DNA of 64,000 nucleotides from NCBI GenBank assembly GCA_963677825.2, contig CAXXEF010000001.1, forward strand, positions 62,001 to 126,000, in the 5' to 3' direction. The position numbers and the translations under genes are program-made. The DNA comes from Sporobacter sp963677825. Its GTDB lineage: Bacteria > Bacillota > Clostridia > Oscillospirales > Oscillospiraceae. The notes under the pieces were generated by a model. It saw only the letters and a program-made list of their open reading frames with translations, ran no database searches and was not told the origin of the DNA. The first letter of the stretch is position 1. Each line of letters starts with the position of its first letter. Below are positions 6,897 through 14,417 of this stretch, piece after piece.

Positions 6897-8471
6897 ATGA
6901 GTATGTTTTGTTTCCAGTGCGAGCAGACCGCCGGCTGCACCGGCTGTACCGGTAAGGTCGGTGTATGCGGCAAGACGGAAGACGTCGCCAATCATCAAGA
7001 CGATCTGACCCGCGCGTTAATCGGTTTAGCCTGCGCCTACGACGGCAAGACCCCCACGGCGGCTGCCGTTAAGATTATGCTGGAAGGCCTCTTTACCACC
7101 GTCACCAATGTCAGTTTTGACGCCGAGTCAATCGCGGAACTGACGGCAACGGCGCGCGCCGAACAGCAGGCTGCCGACCCGACGGTCGAGCTCGACTGCG
7201 GCGCGGAAAACGAGCCGCTCAAGCTCTGGGGCGTCAATGAAGACATCCGTTCGCTCAAGTCGCTCGTGCTGCTTGGACTGCGCGGTACGGCCGCGTACGC
7301 GTATCACGCCGCCGTACTCGGCTATACGGACGACGAAGTCAACAACGCGTTTTTCACAGGACTGCAGGCGATTGCCAAGACGGATGCAACGATGGACGAT
7401 CTGCTGCCGGCCGTGATGGAAGTCGGGCGCATCAACTATAAATGCATGGAGCTGCTCGACCGCGCCAATACCGACACATTCGGTACGCCCGAACCGACGA
7501 CCGTTTCGATGCTGGTCGAAAAGGGGCCGTTCATCGTCGTTACCGGGCATGATCTGTACGATCTGCAAAAACTGCTCGAGCAGACGAAGGACAAGGGCGT
7601 CGCCATTTATACACACGGCGAGATGCTCCCGGCGCATGCATATCCCAAGCTGAAGGCGTACAGCCATCTGAAAGGACATTTCGGAACAGCGTGGCAGAAT
7701 CAGAAGAAGGAATTTGACGCCATCCCCGGCGCCGTCCTGTTTACAACGAACTGCCTGATGCCGCCGAAGGACAGCTATTTCGACCGCGTCTTTACGACGG
7801 AAGTCGTCGCGTATCCCGGCACGACGCACATTGACGACGATAAAGATTTCACGCCCGTCATCGATAAGGCGCTTGAGCTCGGCGGCTACGCCGAGGACAC
7901 GCAGATGACCGGCATCAACGGCGGCAAAACCGTCACGACGGGCTTCGGACACGGCACAGTACTGTCGGTTGCCGGTACGGTCGTCGATGCGGTTAAGGCC
8001 GGTGCGCTCAAGCACTTTTTCCTCGTCGGCGGCTGCGACGGCGCCAAGCCCGGTCGCAACTACTACACGGATTTCGTCAAGCAGACACCGGACGACACCG
8101 TCGTACTGACACTGGCGTGCGGCAAGTTCCGCTTCAATGACCTCGACCTCGGTACGCTCGGCGGCCTGCCGCGCCTGATGGACATGGGGCAGTGCAACGA
8201 CGCGTACAGCGCCATCCGCGTTGCGCTCGCGCTCTCAGAGGCGTTTGACGTGCCCGTAAATGATCTGCCGCTGACGCTCGTTCTGTCTTGGTATGAGCAA
8301 AAGGCCGTGTGCATCCTGCTGACGCTCCTTTACCTTGGCATCAAGAATATCTACCTCGGGCCGACGCTGCCGGCGTTCGTATCGCCCAACGTACTCAATT
8401 TCCTTGTCGAAAACTTTAATATTACGCCGGTCTCTACGCCGGAAGCGGATTTGAAGAAAATCCTCGGATAA
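6897..8471 (+). CDS. hcp: Hydroxylamine reductase / hybrid-cluster protein
   Basis: A 524-residue protein, close to the usual length. The N-terminus has cysteines at 5, 8, 17 and 24 for the first iron-sulfur cluster, in the short CxxC-x8-C pattern of class I/II proteins. Hybrid-cluster ligands are visible in order: His in TGHDLYDL, Glu in HGEMLP, Cys in TTNCLMPP, Cys in VGGCDGAKPG, Cys in LACGKF, Cys in MGQCNDAYS and Glu in WYEQKAV. Hcp reduces nitric oxide and hydroxylamine and protects anaerobes from nitrosative stress. Start at ATG after AGGAGGAAATCAG. Second gene of the operon with the ferredoxin; a strong terminator follows. Confidence 0.97.
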   Translation: MSMFCFQCEQTAGCTGCTGKVGVCGKTEDVANHQDDLTRALIGLACAYDGKTPTAAAVKIMLEGLFTTVTNVSFDAESIAELTATARAEQQAADPTVELDCGAENEPLKLWGVNEDIRSLKSLVLLGLRGTAAYAYHAAVLGYTDDEVNNAFFTGLQAIAKTDATMDDLLPAVMEVGRINYKCMELLDRANTDTFGTPEPTTVSMLVEKGPFIVVTGHDLYDLQKLLEQTKDKGVAIYTHGEMLPAHAYPKLKAYSHLKGHFGTAWQNQKKEFDAIPGAVLFTTNCLMPPKDSYFDRVFTTEVVAYPGTTHIDDDKDFTPVIDKALELGGYAEDTQMTGINGGKTVTTGFGHGTVLSVAGTVVDAVKAGALKHFFLVGGCDGAKPGRNYYTDFVKQTPDDTVVLTLACGKFRFNDLDLGTLGGLPRLMDMGQCNDAYSAIRVALALSEAFDVPVNDLPLTLVLSWYEQKAVCILLTLLYLGIKNIYLGPTLPAFVSPNVLNFLVENFNITPVSTPEADLKKILG

Positions 8472-8487
8472 CAAGACTTCACTATAT

Positions 8488-8526
8488 AAAAGCAGCGTGT
8501 TTTCAATCGAAAACACGCTGCTTTTT
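8488..8526 (+). terminator. Rho-independent terminator after hcp
   Basis: A 16-bp perfect stem (8488-8503/8504 with 8509-8524) around loop AATC, followed by a T-run. It begins 17 bases after the hcp stop and faces the converging HD-domain gene, so it may serve both. Confidence 0.9.
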
Positions 8527-8541
8527 GCTGTAAATGCCGTG

Positions 8542-9036
8542 TCAGCCGCCAAGGTACAGCTTGTCGAGCCGTTTAATGCCGGACACCGTCTTGAAAACGC
8601 GTTTGCGCATTGCCCGGATGGCGTTTTCAGACAGCTTATCCTCATGCGCGTTGACGAGAAAGTCAGCCTCGATGAGAATTTGCAGATCCTGACCGTCGAT
8701 TTCATCGTACGTATGGTGACGCGAGATCAGATGGCACACACGCTCGATAATTTCGTCATTGAGTCCGAGCGGGGAGAGCAGCGCCCGAGCCTCGGGCGGC
8801 CCTTCGGTCTCCTGATACTTGCCCGCAGCGCTGTTATATTTGACTTCGCTGAGCTTGATGCCGATGTCGTGTGTCAGTGCGGCGATCTCTAAGATCTCCT
8901 GCAGACGTGCGTCAAGACCTTCCGCCTCACCGATCGCTTTGGCAAAGCCGAAAACCTTAAGAAAATGATTGACGCGCCGTATGTCGCCGGCGTAATAGTC
9001 GAGCATCGCGTTTAAGACGCGCGCTGTGTCGCTCAT
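8542..9036 (-). CDS. HD-domain phosphohydrolase
   Basis: A 164-residue HD-superfamily protein. The HD pair is in ALTHDIG near residue 55, and a later SRHHTYD supplies further metal-binding histidines. Family members hydrolyse phosphate esters, often of nucleotides. This single-domain type is common and its substrate unknown. The ATG at 9036 was chosen because GGCGGTGA lies 6 bases upstream; a GTG three codons earlier has no ribosome-binding site. Convergent with hcp, divergent from the padR pair. Confidence 0.85.
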   Translation of the reverse strand: MSDTARVLNAMLDYYAGDIRRVNHFLKVFGFAKAIGEAEGLDARLQEILEIAALTHDIGIKLSEVKYNSAAGKYQETEGPPEARALLSPLGLNDEIIERVCHLISRHHTYDEIDGQDLQILIEADFLVNAHEDKLSENAIRAMRKRVFKTVSGIKRLDKLYLGG

Positions 9037-9126
9037 GTCTGTCACCGCCTGTTTCGTCGTTTTTAGATATGAGTATTGTACAGTAGAAGCTTTGTTAAAA
9101 TAATATTAAAATTATAATATATTATA

Positions 9127-9156
9127 TTGACTATATAGTGTGACGTACAGTATAAT
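9127..9156 (+). promoter_or_regulatory. padR promoter with overlapping palindrome
   Basis: TTGACT (9127-9132) and TATAAT (9151-9156) are 18 bases apart. A perfect palindrome ACTATATAGT occupies 9130-9139 across the end of the -35, a good place for repressor binding. PadR proteins commonly repress their own promoters, so autoregulation is likely. Confidence 0.75.
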
Positions 9157-9176
9157 AATTTCAGGAGGTGATCGTC

Positions 9177-9515
9177 ATGGATCAGAATCTGTTATCCGGT
9201 ATGATCACAGAGCTTCGCCGTGGGACACTGTCATTGGCTGTCCTGAGCCAGCTTGACACACCGCAGTATGGTTACTCGCTGCTGCAACGACTGGAGGAGC
9301 GCGGCATCCAGATTGAAGCCAATACGCTGTATCCGCTGATGCGGCGGCTGGAAACGCAGGGACTTTTAGAAAACACATGGGACACGTCGTCGGCGCGGCC
9401 GCGCAAGTATTACGTTCTCAGCGACGCCGGGCGCGAGATTTTTAGAGCGCTGCGGCAGGAGTGGGCAGACTCGAGCCGAGCGGTTACAAAACTTCTGGAG
9501 GGGGAAGAGCAATGA
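9177..9515 (+). CDS. PadR-family transcriptional regulator
   Basis: A 112-residue winged-helix protein. GTLSLAVLSQL, YGYSLLQRLEERG and NTLYPLMRRLE are the classic PadR helices. ARPRKYYVLSDAGREI is the wing and start of the C-terminal dimer helix. The ATG at 9177 follows AGGAGGTG by 6 bases. It overlaps the next gene in an ATGA junction, so translation is probably coupled. PadR/HAAS-type pairs usually control membrane-stress or export functions. The exporter genes downstream are on the opposite strand with their own TetR. Confidence 0.92.
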   Translation: MDQNLLSGMITELRRGTLSLAVLSQLDTPQYGYSLLQRLEERGIQIEANTLYPLMRRLETQGLLENTWDTSSARPRKYYVLSDAGREIFRALRQEWADSSRAVTKLLEGEEQ

Positions 9516-10504
9516 AAAACTTGATTGAACGGTATGTTTACGATGTGACGCGGCGGCTGCCTGAGAAGATGCGCGACGACGTCAGCCGGGAGCTGCGCTC
9601 GAACATCGAGGATATGCTTTCGGACGAGCCGAATGACGAGGAGATCGAACGCGTACTGACGGAGATGGGCAGCCCGGCTAAACTGGCCGTCGGGTACCAT
9701 CCAAAGCCGCGATATCTCATTTCGCCGGAGCTGTTTGACGATTACATGACGGTGCTCAAGGTCGTCGCCGTCACACTCACGGCGCTGCTGGCGGCTATCG
9801 CCGTATTCAAATTCGTCTTCAGCAATATGGACGGCGTGACCGTCGGCGAGACGCTTCTCGCCGTGCTGACGAGCTTCCTCAGCGGCGCGTTTAACGGGAT
9901 CGTACAGTCGTTTTTCTGGGTAACGGTCATCTTCGCGCTTGTCGACTATTTCGGGCGCAAAGATTTCCCGTCGTGGACGCCGAAGTCACTCCCGGAAATC
10001 CCGTACAATAAGAAGGCACTTATCAAACGCGGTGACGCGATGGCTAACCTGATGTTTACCATTTTATTCACGTTAGTGTTTCTCATCGGCACGCTGCGCG
10101 AGCCGCAGTTTATTGCCTGGTACGAAATCGGTATGCCGCCCACGCCGCTGTTTGACCCGGCGATCGTACAGCGATTTTTGCCGCTGTACATTTTCGTTCT
10201 TCTTCTGTTGACGGTTGTAACGGCCGTCAAGGTGCTCAAAGGCCGCTGGACAGCGCTGACGGCCGGCGCGCAGATGCTGTACAGTTTGGCAAATATCGCC
10301 GTCGGCATTGCGTTTATCTCGCGGCCCGGTGTTTTCACAGACGCGTTCATCGCCAAATTTGCCGATAAGGTCAATATTACCGCAGAAACGATGGCCGGCT
10401 ACTTCCGCACCGGCGTGACCGTGATCATTATTTTGATGATTGTTGCGACAATCGGCGAGATTGCGACGACGGCCGCCAAAGCGACCAGAGGCGACAAAAA
10501 ATAA
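9512..10504 (+). CDS. HAAS-domain-like integral membrane protein
   Basis: A 330-residue protein. The first 85 residues form a soluble helical domain (YVYDVTRRLPEKMRDDV, then TEMGSPAKLAVGY) typical of the HAAS/DUF1700-like module encoded next to PadR regulators. About six hydrophobic segments follow, for example VVAVTLTALLAAIAV and LYIFVLLLLTVVTAV. Such proteins are thought to act with the PadR partner in membrane signalling; the mechanism is unknown. It shares the ATGA overlap with padR and ends before a terminator at 10524-10551. Confidence 0.8.
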   Translation: MKNLIERYVYDVTRRLPEKMRDDVSRELRSNIEDMLSDEPNDEEIERVLTEMGSPAKLAVGYHPKPRYLISPELFDDYMTVLKVVAVTLTALLAAIAVFKFVFSNMDGVTVGETLLAVLTSFLSGAFNGIVQSFFWVTVIFALVDYFGRKDFPSWTPKSLPEIPYNKKALIKRGDAMANLMFTILFTLVFLIGTLREPQFIAWYEIGMPPTPLFDPAIVQRFLPLYIFVLLLLTVVTAVKVLKGRWTALTAGAQMLYSLANIAVGIAFISRPGVFTDAFIAKFADKVNITAETMAGYFRTGVTVIIILMIVATIGEIATTAAKATRGDKK

Positions 10505-10523
10505 GATCACATCATAGGCACGT

Positions 10524-10551
10524 AAAAGGCCCGCCGGATGGCGGGCCTTTT
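10524..10551. terminator. Terminator between the HAAS gene and the ABC permease gene
   Basis: AAAAGGCCCGCC and GGCGGGCCTTTT form a perfect 12-bp stem around GGAT. It lies between converging genes and has A and T tails suited to both strands. Confidence 0.85.
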
Positions 10552-10569
10552 ATGACGGGTACACGCGGA

Positions 10570-11361
10570 TTATACGAGGTCTTTTTTCTGGAACAGACGC
10601 TGTGCGCCGAATAAAAATACAACGGTGAGAACAAGCGTCAGCGCCGTATAAACGAGGCTGAACTTACCGTCGACGAGCTCGGCGGCAGGGAAGTAGCGCA
10701 TCGGTGAGATCACGCGTAAAATGCCGCCGTTTTCCAGCATGTCGTACACGATGCCGAGAATGAACGCGTACGTAAACGCGAGGTTACCCCACAACGAGCC
10801 CTTATCCGGACGGTTTGATGCCGCAGCCAGAAATGACGACAGCGCGATGAACAGCGAGCCAACGAGGAAGTTGGACAGCGCAAACAGCACAATCACGTCC
10901 AAAATCTGCTCCGTCGTATTAAGCGACGCGGTCGCCATGACCGCAAACACGACAGTGAATATGCAGAACAAGAGCAGATAGATCCACGCCGCCGCGAGCT
11001 TCATCGCCAGCACGTGCGTACGTGTACGCGGCTTGGTAAACACAAACTCATAGGTCTTGTCGACCGATTCGCGCGTGACTGCGCTCGAACCGAGATGCAC
11101 CGCGTAAATGACCACGCAGATGAGTGTATAGAAGAAGAGGATGGACATGTAACCGCTCAGCGTGTTGATATCGACATTGGCCATGCCGAGGACCGCCAGA
11201 AACGCGCGCGGGAACTGGCTTAACAGCTCCGTCATGTCTACGCCGCCGGTGCTGAAGCCCTCGTATTTCATCGTGCCGGCGTAGACAAGAACCAGGATGC
11301 CGATCATCCAGAAAATAAACGGTTTAAGGCCCGCCTTAAGTTCGCGTTTAAGAATATTCAT
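10570..11361 (-). CDS. ABC-2-type transporter permease (second of pair)
   Basis: A 263-residue membrane protein with about six transmembrane segments, such as FWMIGILVLVYAG near 17 and a hydrophobic stretch near 100-150. It has the MNILKREL cytosolic start and the SVDKTYEFVFTKPRTR loop typical of ABC-2 permeases. It follows a related permease (11375-12175) by 13 bases, with GGGAGGCGATCGA before the ATG. The two probably form a heterodimeric pore with the ATPase at 12190-13068. The substrate is unknown; such TetR-linked exporters often carry drugs, peptides or lipids. Confidence 0.88.
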   Translation of the reverse strand: MNILKRELKAGLKPFIFWMIGILVLVYAGTMKYEGFSTGGVDMTELLSQFPRAFLAVLGMANVDINTLSGYMSILFFYTLICVVIYAVHLGSSAVTRESVDKTYEFVFTKPRTRTHVLAMKLAAAWIYLLLFCIFTVVFAVMATASLNTTEQILDVIVLFALSNFLVGSLFIALSSFLAAASNRPDKGSLWGNLAFTYAFILGIVYDMLENGGILRVISPMRYFPAAELVDGKFSLVYTALTLVLTVVFLFGAQRLFQKKDLV

Positions 11362-11374
11362 TCGATCGCCTCCC

Positions 11375-12175
11375 TTATAACGACGGCGCGTCGCGTCGGC
11401 TGTAGCGGACTAAAGCCAGCGCGCCGAGCACGACAATGACAATGACAGCCGTTAGCACGTACTTGACCTCGAAGCCGCCGTCGACGAAGACCGATGCGGT
11501 GTCAAAATACTTAAGCGGCGCAATGTAGCGCAGCTCTTCTTTTTCCAGAATGCTCTGGAGCGCCGACAAAATGAAGCCGGCGAAGCCGATGGCGGTCGCC
11601 GCGCCGGAGACGGAGCGGACTTTTTTTGCGAAAACAGCGTAGAACCGGCCGATCACGGCGAAAACGGCCTGCGTGAAAAACAGCGCGCAGGACGCCCAGA
11701 TCACCGTGCCGATTGACGTCGAACTCTGTTCGGACGTAGAGAAAAGGAGGATGGTCACGGCGACGAACAGCACGTTTGTGATGAGTAAGAGCGTGACGAC
11801 AGCCAGCGTTTTACTTGCAAAAATTCGCGCGCGGCCGACAGGCTTCGTCAGCAGGAAGTCGGTGCATTTAGCGCGCTTTTCCCGGGCAAACACGGCAATG
11901 GACATCGACGCTGCCATGATCGCGCCGAACAGCGCGATGTACGTAAATACAAAGCTGTAGAAGCCCCCGAAGCTGAAGATCGTGTCCAGATGCAGGCCGA
12001 AGGCGGCCACGAACATCGGCGGCATGCCCTGCAGCGCGGCCTCGACCGCGTCGCGGCTGGCCACAAACGTCGAGTACATGCCGGACATGAACAGCACTTG
12101 AATGAGCAAGATGCTGAGCGTCCAGACGATCAGGCTTTTCAGCTGCGCTTTAAGCTCAAATATATAAATATTCAC
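11375..12175 (-). CDS. ABC-2-type transporter permease (first of pair)
   Basis: A 266-residue integral membrane protein, paralogous in layout to its downstream neighbour: short start MNIYIFELKAQLK, first membrane segment near 15-35, loop AREKRAKCTDFLLTKPVGR, then several further membrane helices and a short basic tail (YSRRDAPSL). It starts 14 bases after the ATPase gene stop. Together with 10570-11361 and 12190-13068 it makes a complete exporter, controlled by the TetR gene that leads the operon. Confidence 0.88.
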   Translation of the reverse strand: MNIYIFELKAQLKSLIVWTLSILLIQVLFMSGMYSTFVASRDAVEAALQGMPPMFVAAFGLHLDTIFSFGGFYSFVFTYIALFGAIMAASMSIAVFAREKRAKCTDFLLTKPVGRARIFASKTLAVVTLLLITNVLFVAVTILLFSTSEQSSTSIGTVIWASCALFFTQAVFAVIGRFYAVFAKKVRSVSGAATAIGFAGFILSALQSILEKEELRYIAPLKYFDTASVFVDGGFEVKYVLTAVIVIVVLGALALVRYSRRDAPSL

Positions 12176-12189
12176 TGTCAGCCTCCTGT

Positions 12190-13068
12190 CTATTCGGCGT
12201 AGTAGTGCATGAAGATCTCCTCAAGCGTTGGTTCGGTGATGTCAACGTTGTTCAGCGTGATCGCCGACAGAGCACCAAGCAGCGCGTTGACATCGCCCTT
12301 GAAGATGAAGTTCACACTTGCGCCGGATACGGTGATGTTTGTTGCGCCGTCAACAGTGAAATCGGCCGGCGCAGCCCCGTCGACGCTGAAGGAGACTTTT
12401 TTATACGCGTGCTGCGTCAGCTCGCCGACCTTCTGCGTGCTGACGATGCGCCCTTCCTTGATGATGGCCACGCGGTCACAGATGCGCTGAACCTCGCCGA
12501 GAATGTGCGAGGAGAACAAAACGGTCGCGCCGCGATCGTTTTCCTTCTTAATCAGATCGAAAAACGTTTTTTGCATGAGCGGATCGAGACCGCTCGTCGG
12601 CTCGTCAAGGATGATGAGGCGGGGGGAGTGCAGCAGCCCCTGAATAATGCCGACCTTTTTCTTATTGCCCAGACTCATATCCTCGATCTTTTTGTTCAGG
12701 TCGAGCTGCAGCGTATCGGCGAGTTCCTTGATTTTCGCCGAGCAGTCTTTACCGTAGAAGCTTGCCGAGTATTTGAACAAATCGCTCGCGCGCATGTTGT
12801 CGTAGTAGAATACTTCGCCCGGCAAATAGCCGACTTCTTTCAGGATCTCGACCTTGTCGTGCTCGCAGTCGAGCCCGAAGATGCGCGCCTCGCCGCTCGT
12901 TTTGTAAATAAGCGACAACAGTGTGCGGATGGTGGTCGATTTGCCAGCACCGTTAGGGCCGATGAAGCCGAACACCTCGCCTTGCTCGACGGTCAGGTTC
13001 ACGTCGATGATACCGCGGGATTTGCCGTAGTATTTTGTCAGGTTGACTGTTTCGATAACGGCACTCAT
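12190..13068 (-). CDS. ABC transporter ATP-binding protein
   Basis: A 292-residue ATPase. Walker A GPNGAGKST is near residue 38, the Q-loop region near 80, the signature MSLGNKKK (the usual LSGGQ replaced by SLGNK) near 134, Walker B LIILDEPTSGLD near 155-165 and the H-loop in SSHILGE. About 80 further C-terminal residues form an accessory domain. This is the layout of ABC-2 drug or lipid export ATPases. Its ATG overlaps the tetR stop codon (ATGA), so translation is coupled. The variant signature is seen in several clostridial members. Confidence 0.93.
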   Translation of the reverse strand: MSAVIETVNLTKYYGKSRGIIDVNLTVEQGEVFGFIGPNGAGKSTTIRTLLSLIYKTSGEARIFGLDCEHDKVEILKEVGYLPGEVFYYDNMRASDLFKYSASFYGKDCSAKIKELADTLQLDLNKKIEDMSLGNKKKVGIIQGLLHSPRLIILDEPTSGLDPLMQKTFFDLIKKENDRGATVLFSSHILGEVQRICDRVAIIKEGRIVSTQKVGELTQHAYKKVSFSVDGAAPADFTVDGATNITVSGASVNFIFKGDVNALLGALSAITLNNVDITEPTLEEIFMHYYAE

Positions 13069-13685
13069 GATTGGTATTCCTCCTTATAAGCCATTTTTTT
13101 GAAAAGTTTGACCCAGGTTCTGTATCTATCCATTAATTCGTCGATATCGATAGGTCCGTATCGCTGCCGCTCATGGATGTAGCCGTCGGCCGCCCAGGTG
13201 AGCATACGCAGGATCTCCATCATGTCGATACCGTCTCGGACTTTGGAAAAGTCAAGATTTGAGAGCATACGGCTGTATATTTCCGCCGTTTTGACCTCGA
13301 TTTTCTTATTAAGCTCCTCAGTGACCGGCTCCTTGTGTGAAAAGAACGCACGCATAATAAATTCTGTAACGTACGGCGTTTTTAGGAGTACGGCGTATTT
13401 TTTTGCCGAGGCGTACTCAAAAAGCTCAAACGGGTCGGTGATTTGAGAGAAACGCTCATCGACCACGTTTTCAGTTAACAGCTTGTCGGCGTAATCGAAT
13501 AGAAACATAAAGAGCGTTTTTTTATTGTGGAAGTAGTAAAAGAGCAGCCCCTTGGATATACCGGCTTTTATGGCGATGTCTTCGGTCGAGGCTTTTTTAT
13601 ATTCGGATTGCGCAAATACTTCAAAGCCGGCATTAATGATCCGCAGCTGCTTTTCTTCCGGCAGCTCAAAGAATTTCTCGTTCGT
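13065..13685 (-). CDS. TetR/AcrR-family regulator with a non-canonical (ACG) start
   Basis: From 13685 the frame encodes about 206 residues. An N-terminal TetR helix-turn-helix is visible: NAGFEVFAQSEYKKAS, EDIAIKAGISKG, LLFYYFHNKKTL. The ligand-binding half runs from about residue 60. The frame is open back to a TAA but has no in-frame ATG, GTG or TTG before Met at 13508, which would delete the whole HTH. By family pattern (M-N-E-K-F start) the Met position is an ACG at 13683-13685, 7 bases after AAAGGGGGG. It may start at ACG, be a recent start-codon mutation, or reflect a sequence error. It leads the ABC operon and probably represses it through the operators at 13707-13731. Confidence 0.8.
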   Translation of the reverse strand, partial: TNEKFFELPEEKQLRIINAGFEVFAQSEYKKASTEDIAIKAGISKGLLFYYFHNKKTLFMFLFDYADKLLTENVVDERFSQITDPFELFEYASAKKYAVLLKTPYVTEFIMRAFFSHKEPVTEELNKKIEVKTAEIYSRMLSNLDFSKVRDGIDMMEILRMLTWAADGYIHERQRYGPIDIDELMDRYRTWVKLFKKMAYKEEYQS

Positions 13686-13706
13686 ATCGGTACCCCCCTT
13701 TAAAAC

Positions 13707-13731
13707 CAGTTTAACTGAAACGGTTTAACCG
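13707..13731. promoter_or_regulatory. Tandem inverted-repeat operators upstream of tetR
   Basis: CAGTT-T-AACTG at 13707-13717 and CGGTT-T-AACCG at 13721-13731 are two perfect 5-1-5 palindromes with centres 14 bases apart. They lie 22-46 bases upstream of the tetR start, where a TetR repressor would bind. A minus-strand TTGACC just beyond could be part of the promoter. Confidence 0.65.
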
Positions 13732-13818
13732 AATCGGTCAATTTAAACCTATTGTATGCCGTTGACTCGTTTTTTCAAGACCCCTTATTCAGAAATTTTA
13801 CCTATTTTTCGATTTTTA

Positions 13819-13848
13819 TTTACAAATAGTGACAAAAAATGTTATGAT
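13819..13848 (+). promoter_or_regulatory. Bacteriohemerythrin promoter
   Basis: TTTACA (13819-13824) and TATGAT (13843-13848) are 18 bases apart, about 54 bases before the ATG at 13902. A small hairpin GAGGC-TTT-GCCTC (13878-13890) lies just ahead of the ribosome-binding site. Confidence 0.55.
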
Positions 13849-13901
13849 AACTTTACGGCTGTCGGAAAATCGACCGGGAGGCTTTGCCTCGGAGAATGAA
13901 A

Positions 13902-14333
13902 ATGACATGGAATGACAGCATGAAAATAGGTATTTCGGAAATCGATGGCCAGCATCAAAAGCTTTGCGAGATGCTGGACGAATTTTACGATGCCTGCACA
14001 CAGGGCAAGGGCGCTGATGAAGTATTACGCTTTCTTGACTTTTTGGGAGCGTACACGAACGAACACTTCAAAGCCGAAGAAAGCCTTCAGCGCGAGGTGA
14101 ACTATCCGCGTTATGAGGTGCACAAAGCGCAGCATGATATGATGCGGCAAAAAATCACCGATCTCCAGACCGAGATCGCTACATGGGGCGCGACGGTGCC
14201 GATGGTGCGCTCTGTTAATCAGACGGTGACGAACTGGCTCATTCGTCATATCATGGGCTTCGATATGGAGCTGAAAAGCTATGTGGCCGACGTTGACCGG
14301 CGCAAAAGTACCGCCGTGTATCCAGCCGTCTAA
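13902..14333 (+). CDS. Bacteriohemerythrin
   Basis: A 143-residue four-helix-bundle oxygen-binding protein. All seven di-iron ligands are visible: His18, His55 and Glu59 (NEHFKAEE), His74 and His78 (HKAQH), and His116 and Asp121 (HIMGFD). The sequence starts MTWNDSMKIGI, typical of the family. The ATG at 13902 was preferred because GGAG lies 7 bases upstream; an ATG at 13896 has no spaced ribosome-binding site. In anaerobes these proteins bind or scavenge oxygen or deliver it to other enzymes. It is monocistronic, with its own promoter and a terminator at 14383-14410. Confidence 0.93.
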   Translation: MTWNDSMKIGISEIDGQHQKLCEMLDEFYDACTQGKGADEVLRFLDFLGAYTNEHFKAEESLQREVNYPRYEVHKAQHDMMRQKITDLQTEIATWGATVPMVRSVNQTVTNWLIRHIMGFDMELKSYVADVDRRKSTAVYPAV

Positions 14334-14382
14334 ACCGGCAGGCGAAGCAGTAACAACGCATTGCCGTGAATTAAAAGTATTA

Positions 14383-14410
14383 AAAAGCAGGGGCGTTTGC
14401 CCCTGCTTTT
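14383..14410. terminator. Terminator after bacteriohemerythrin
   Basis: AAAAGCAGGGGC and GCCCCTGCTTTT form a perfect 12-bp stem around GTTT. It is symmetric, so it can also end the converging flavoprotein transcript. Confidence 0.88.
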
Positions 14411-14417
14411 CTGTGTG

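Noticed and set aside
7128..8015. A 295-codon open frame antisense to hcp
   Set aside because: The hcp protein is unambiguous with all its metal ligands. The antisense frame has no start signals and no family features.
12205..13089. A 294-codon open frame antisense to the ABC ATPase
   Set aside because: The ATPase on the other strand has Walker A, signature and Walker B motifs. This frame is a compositional shadow.
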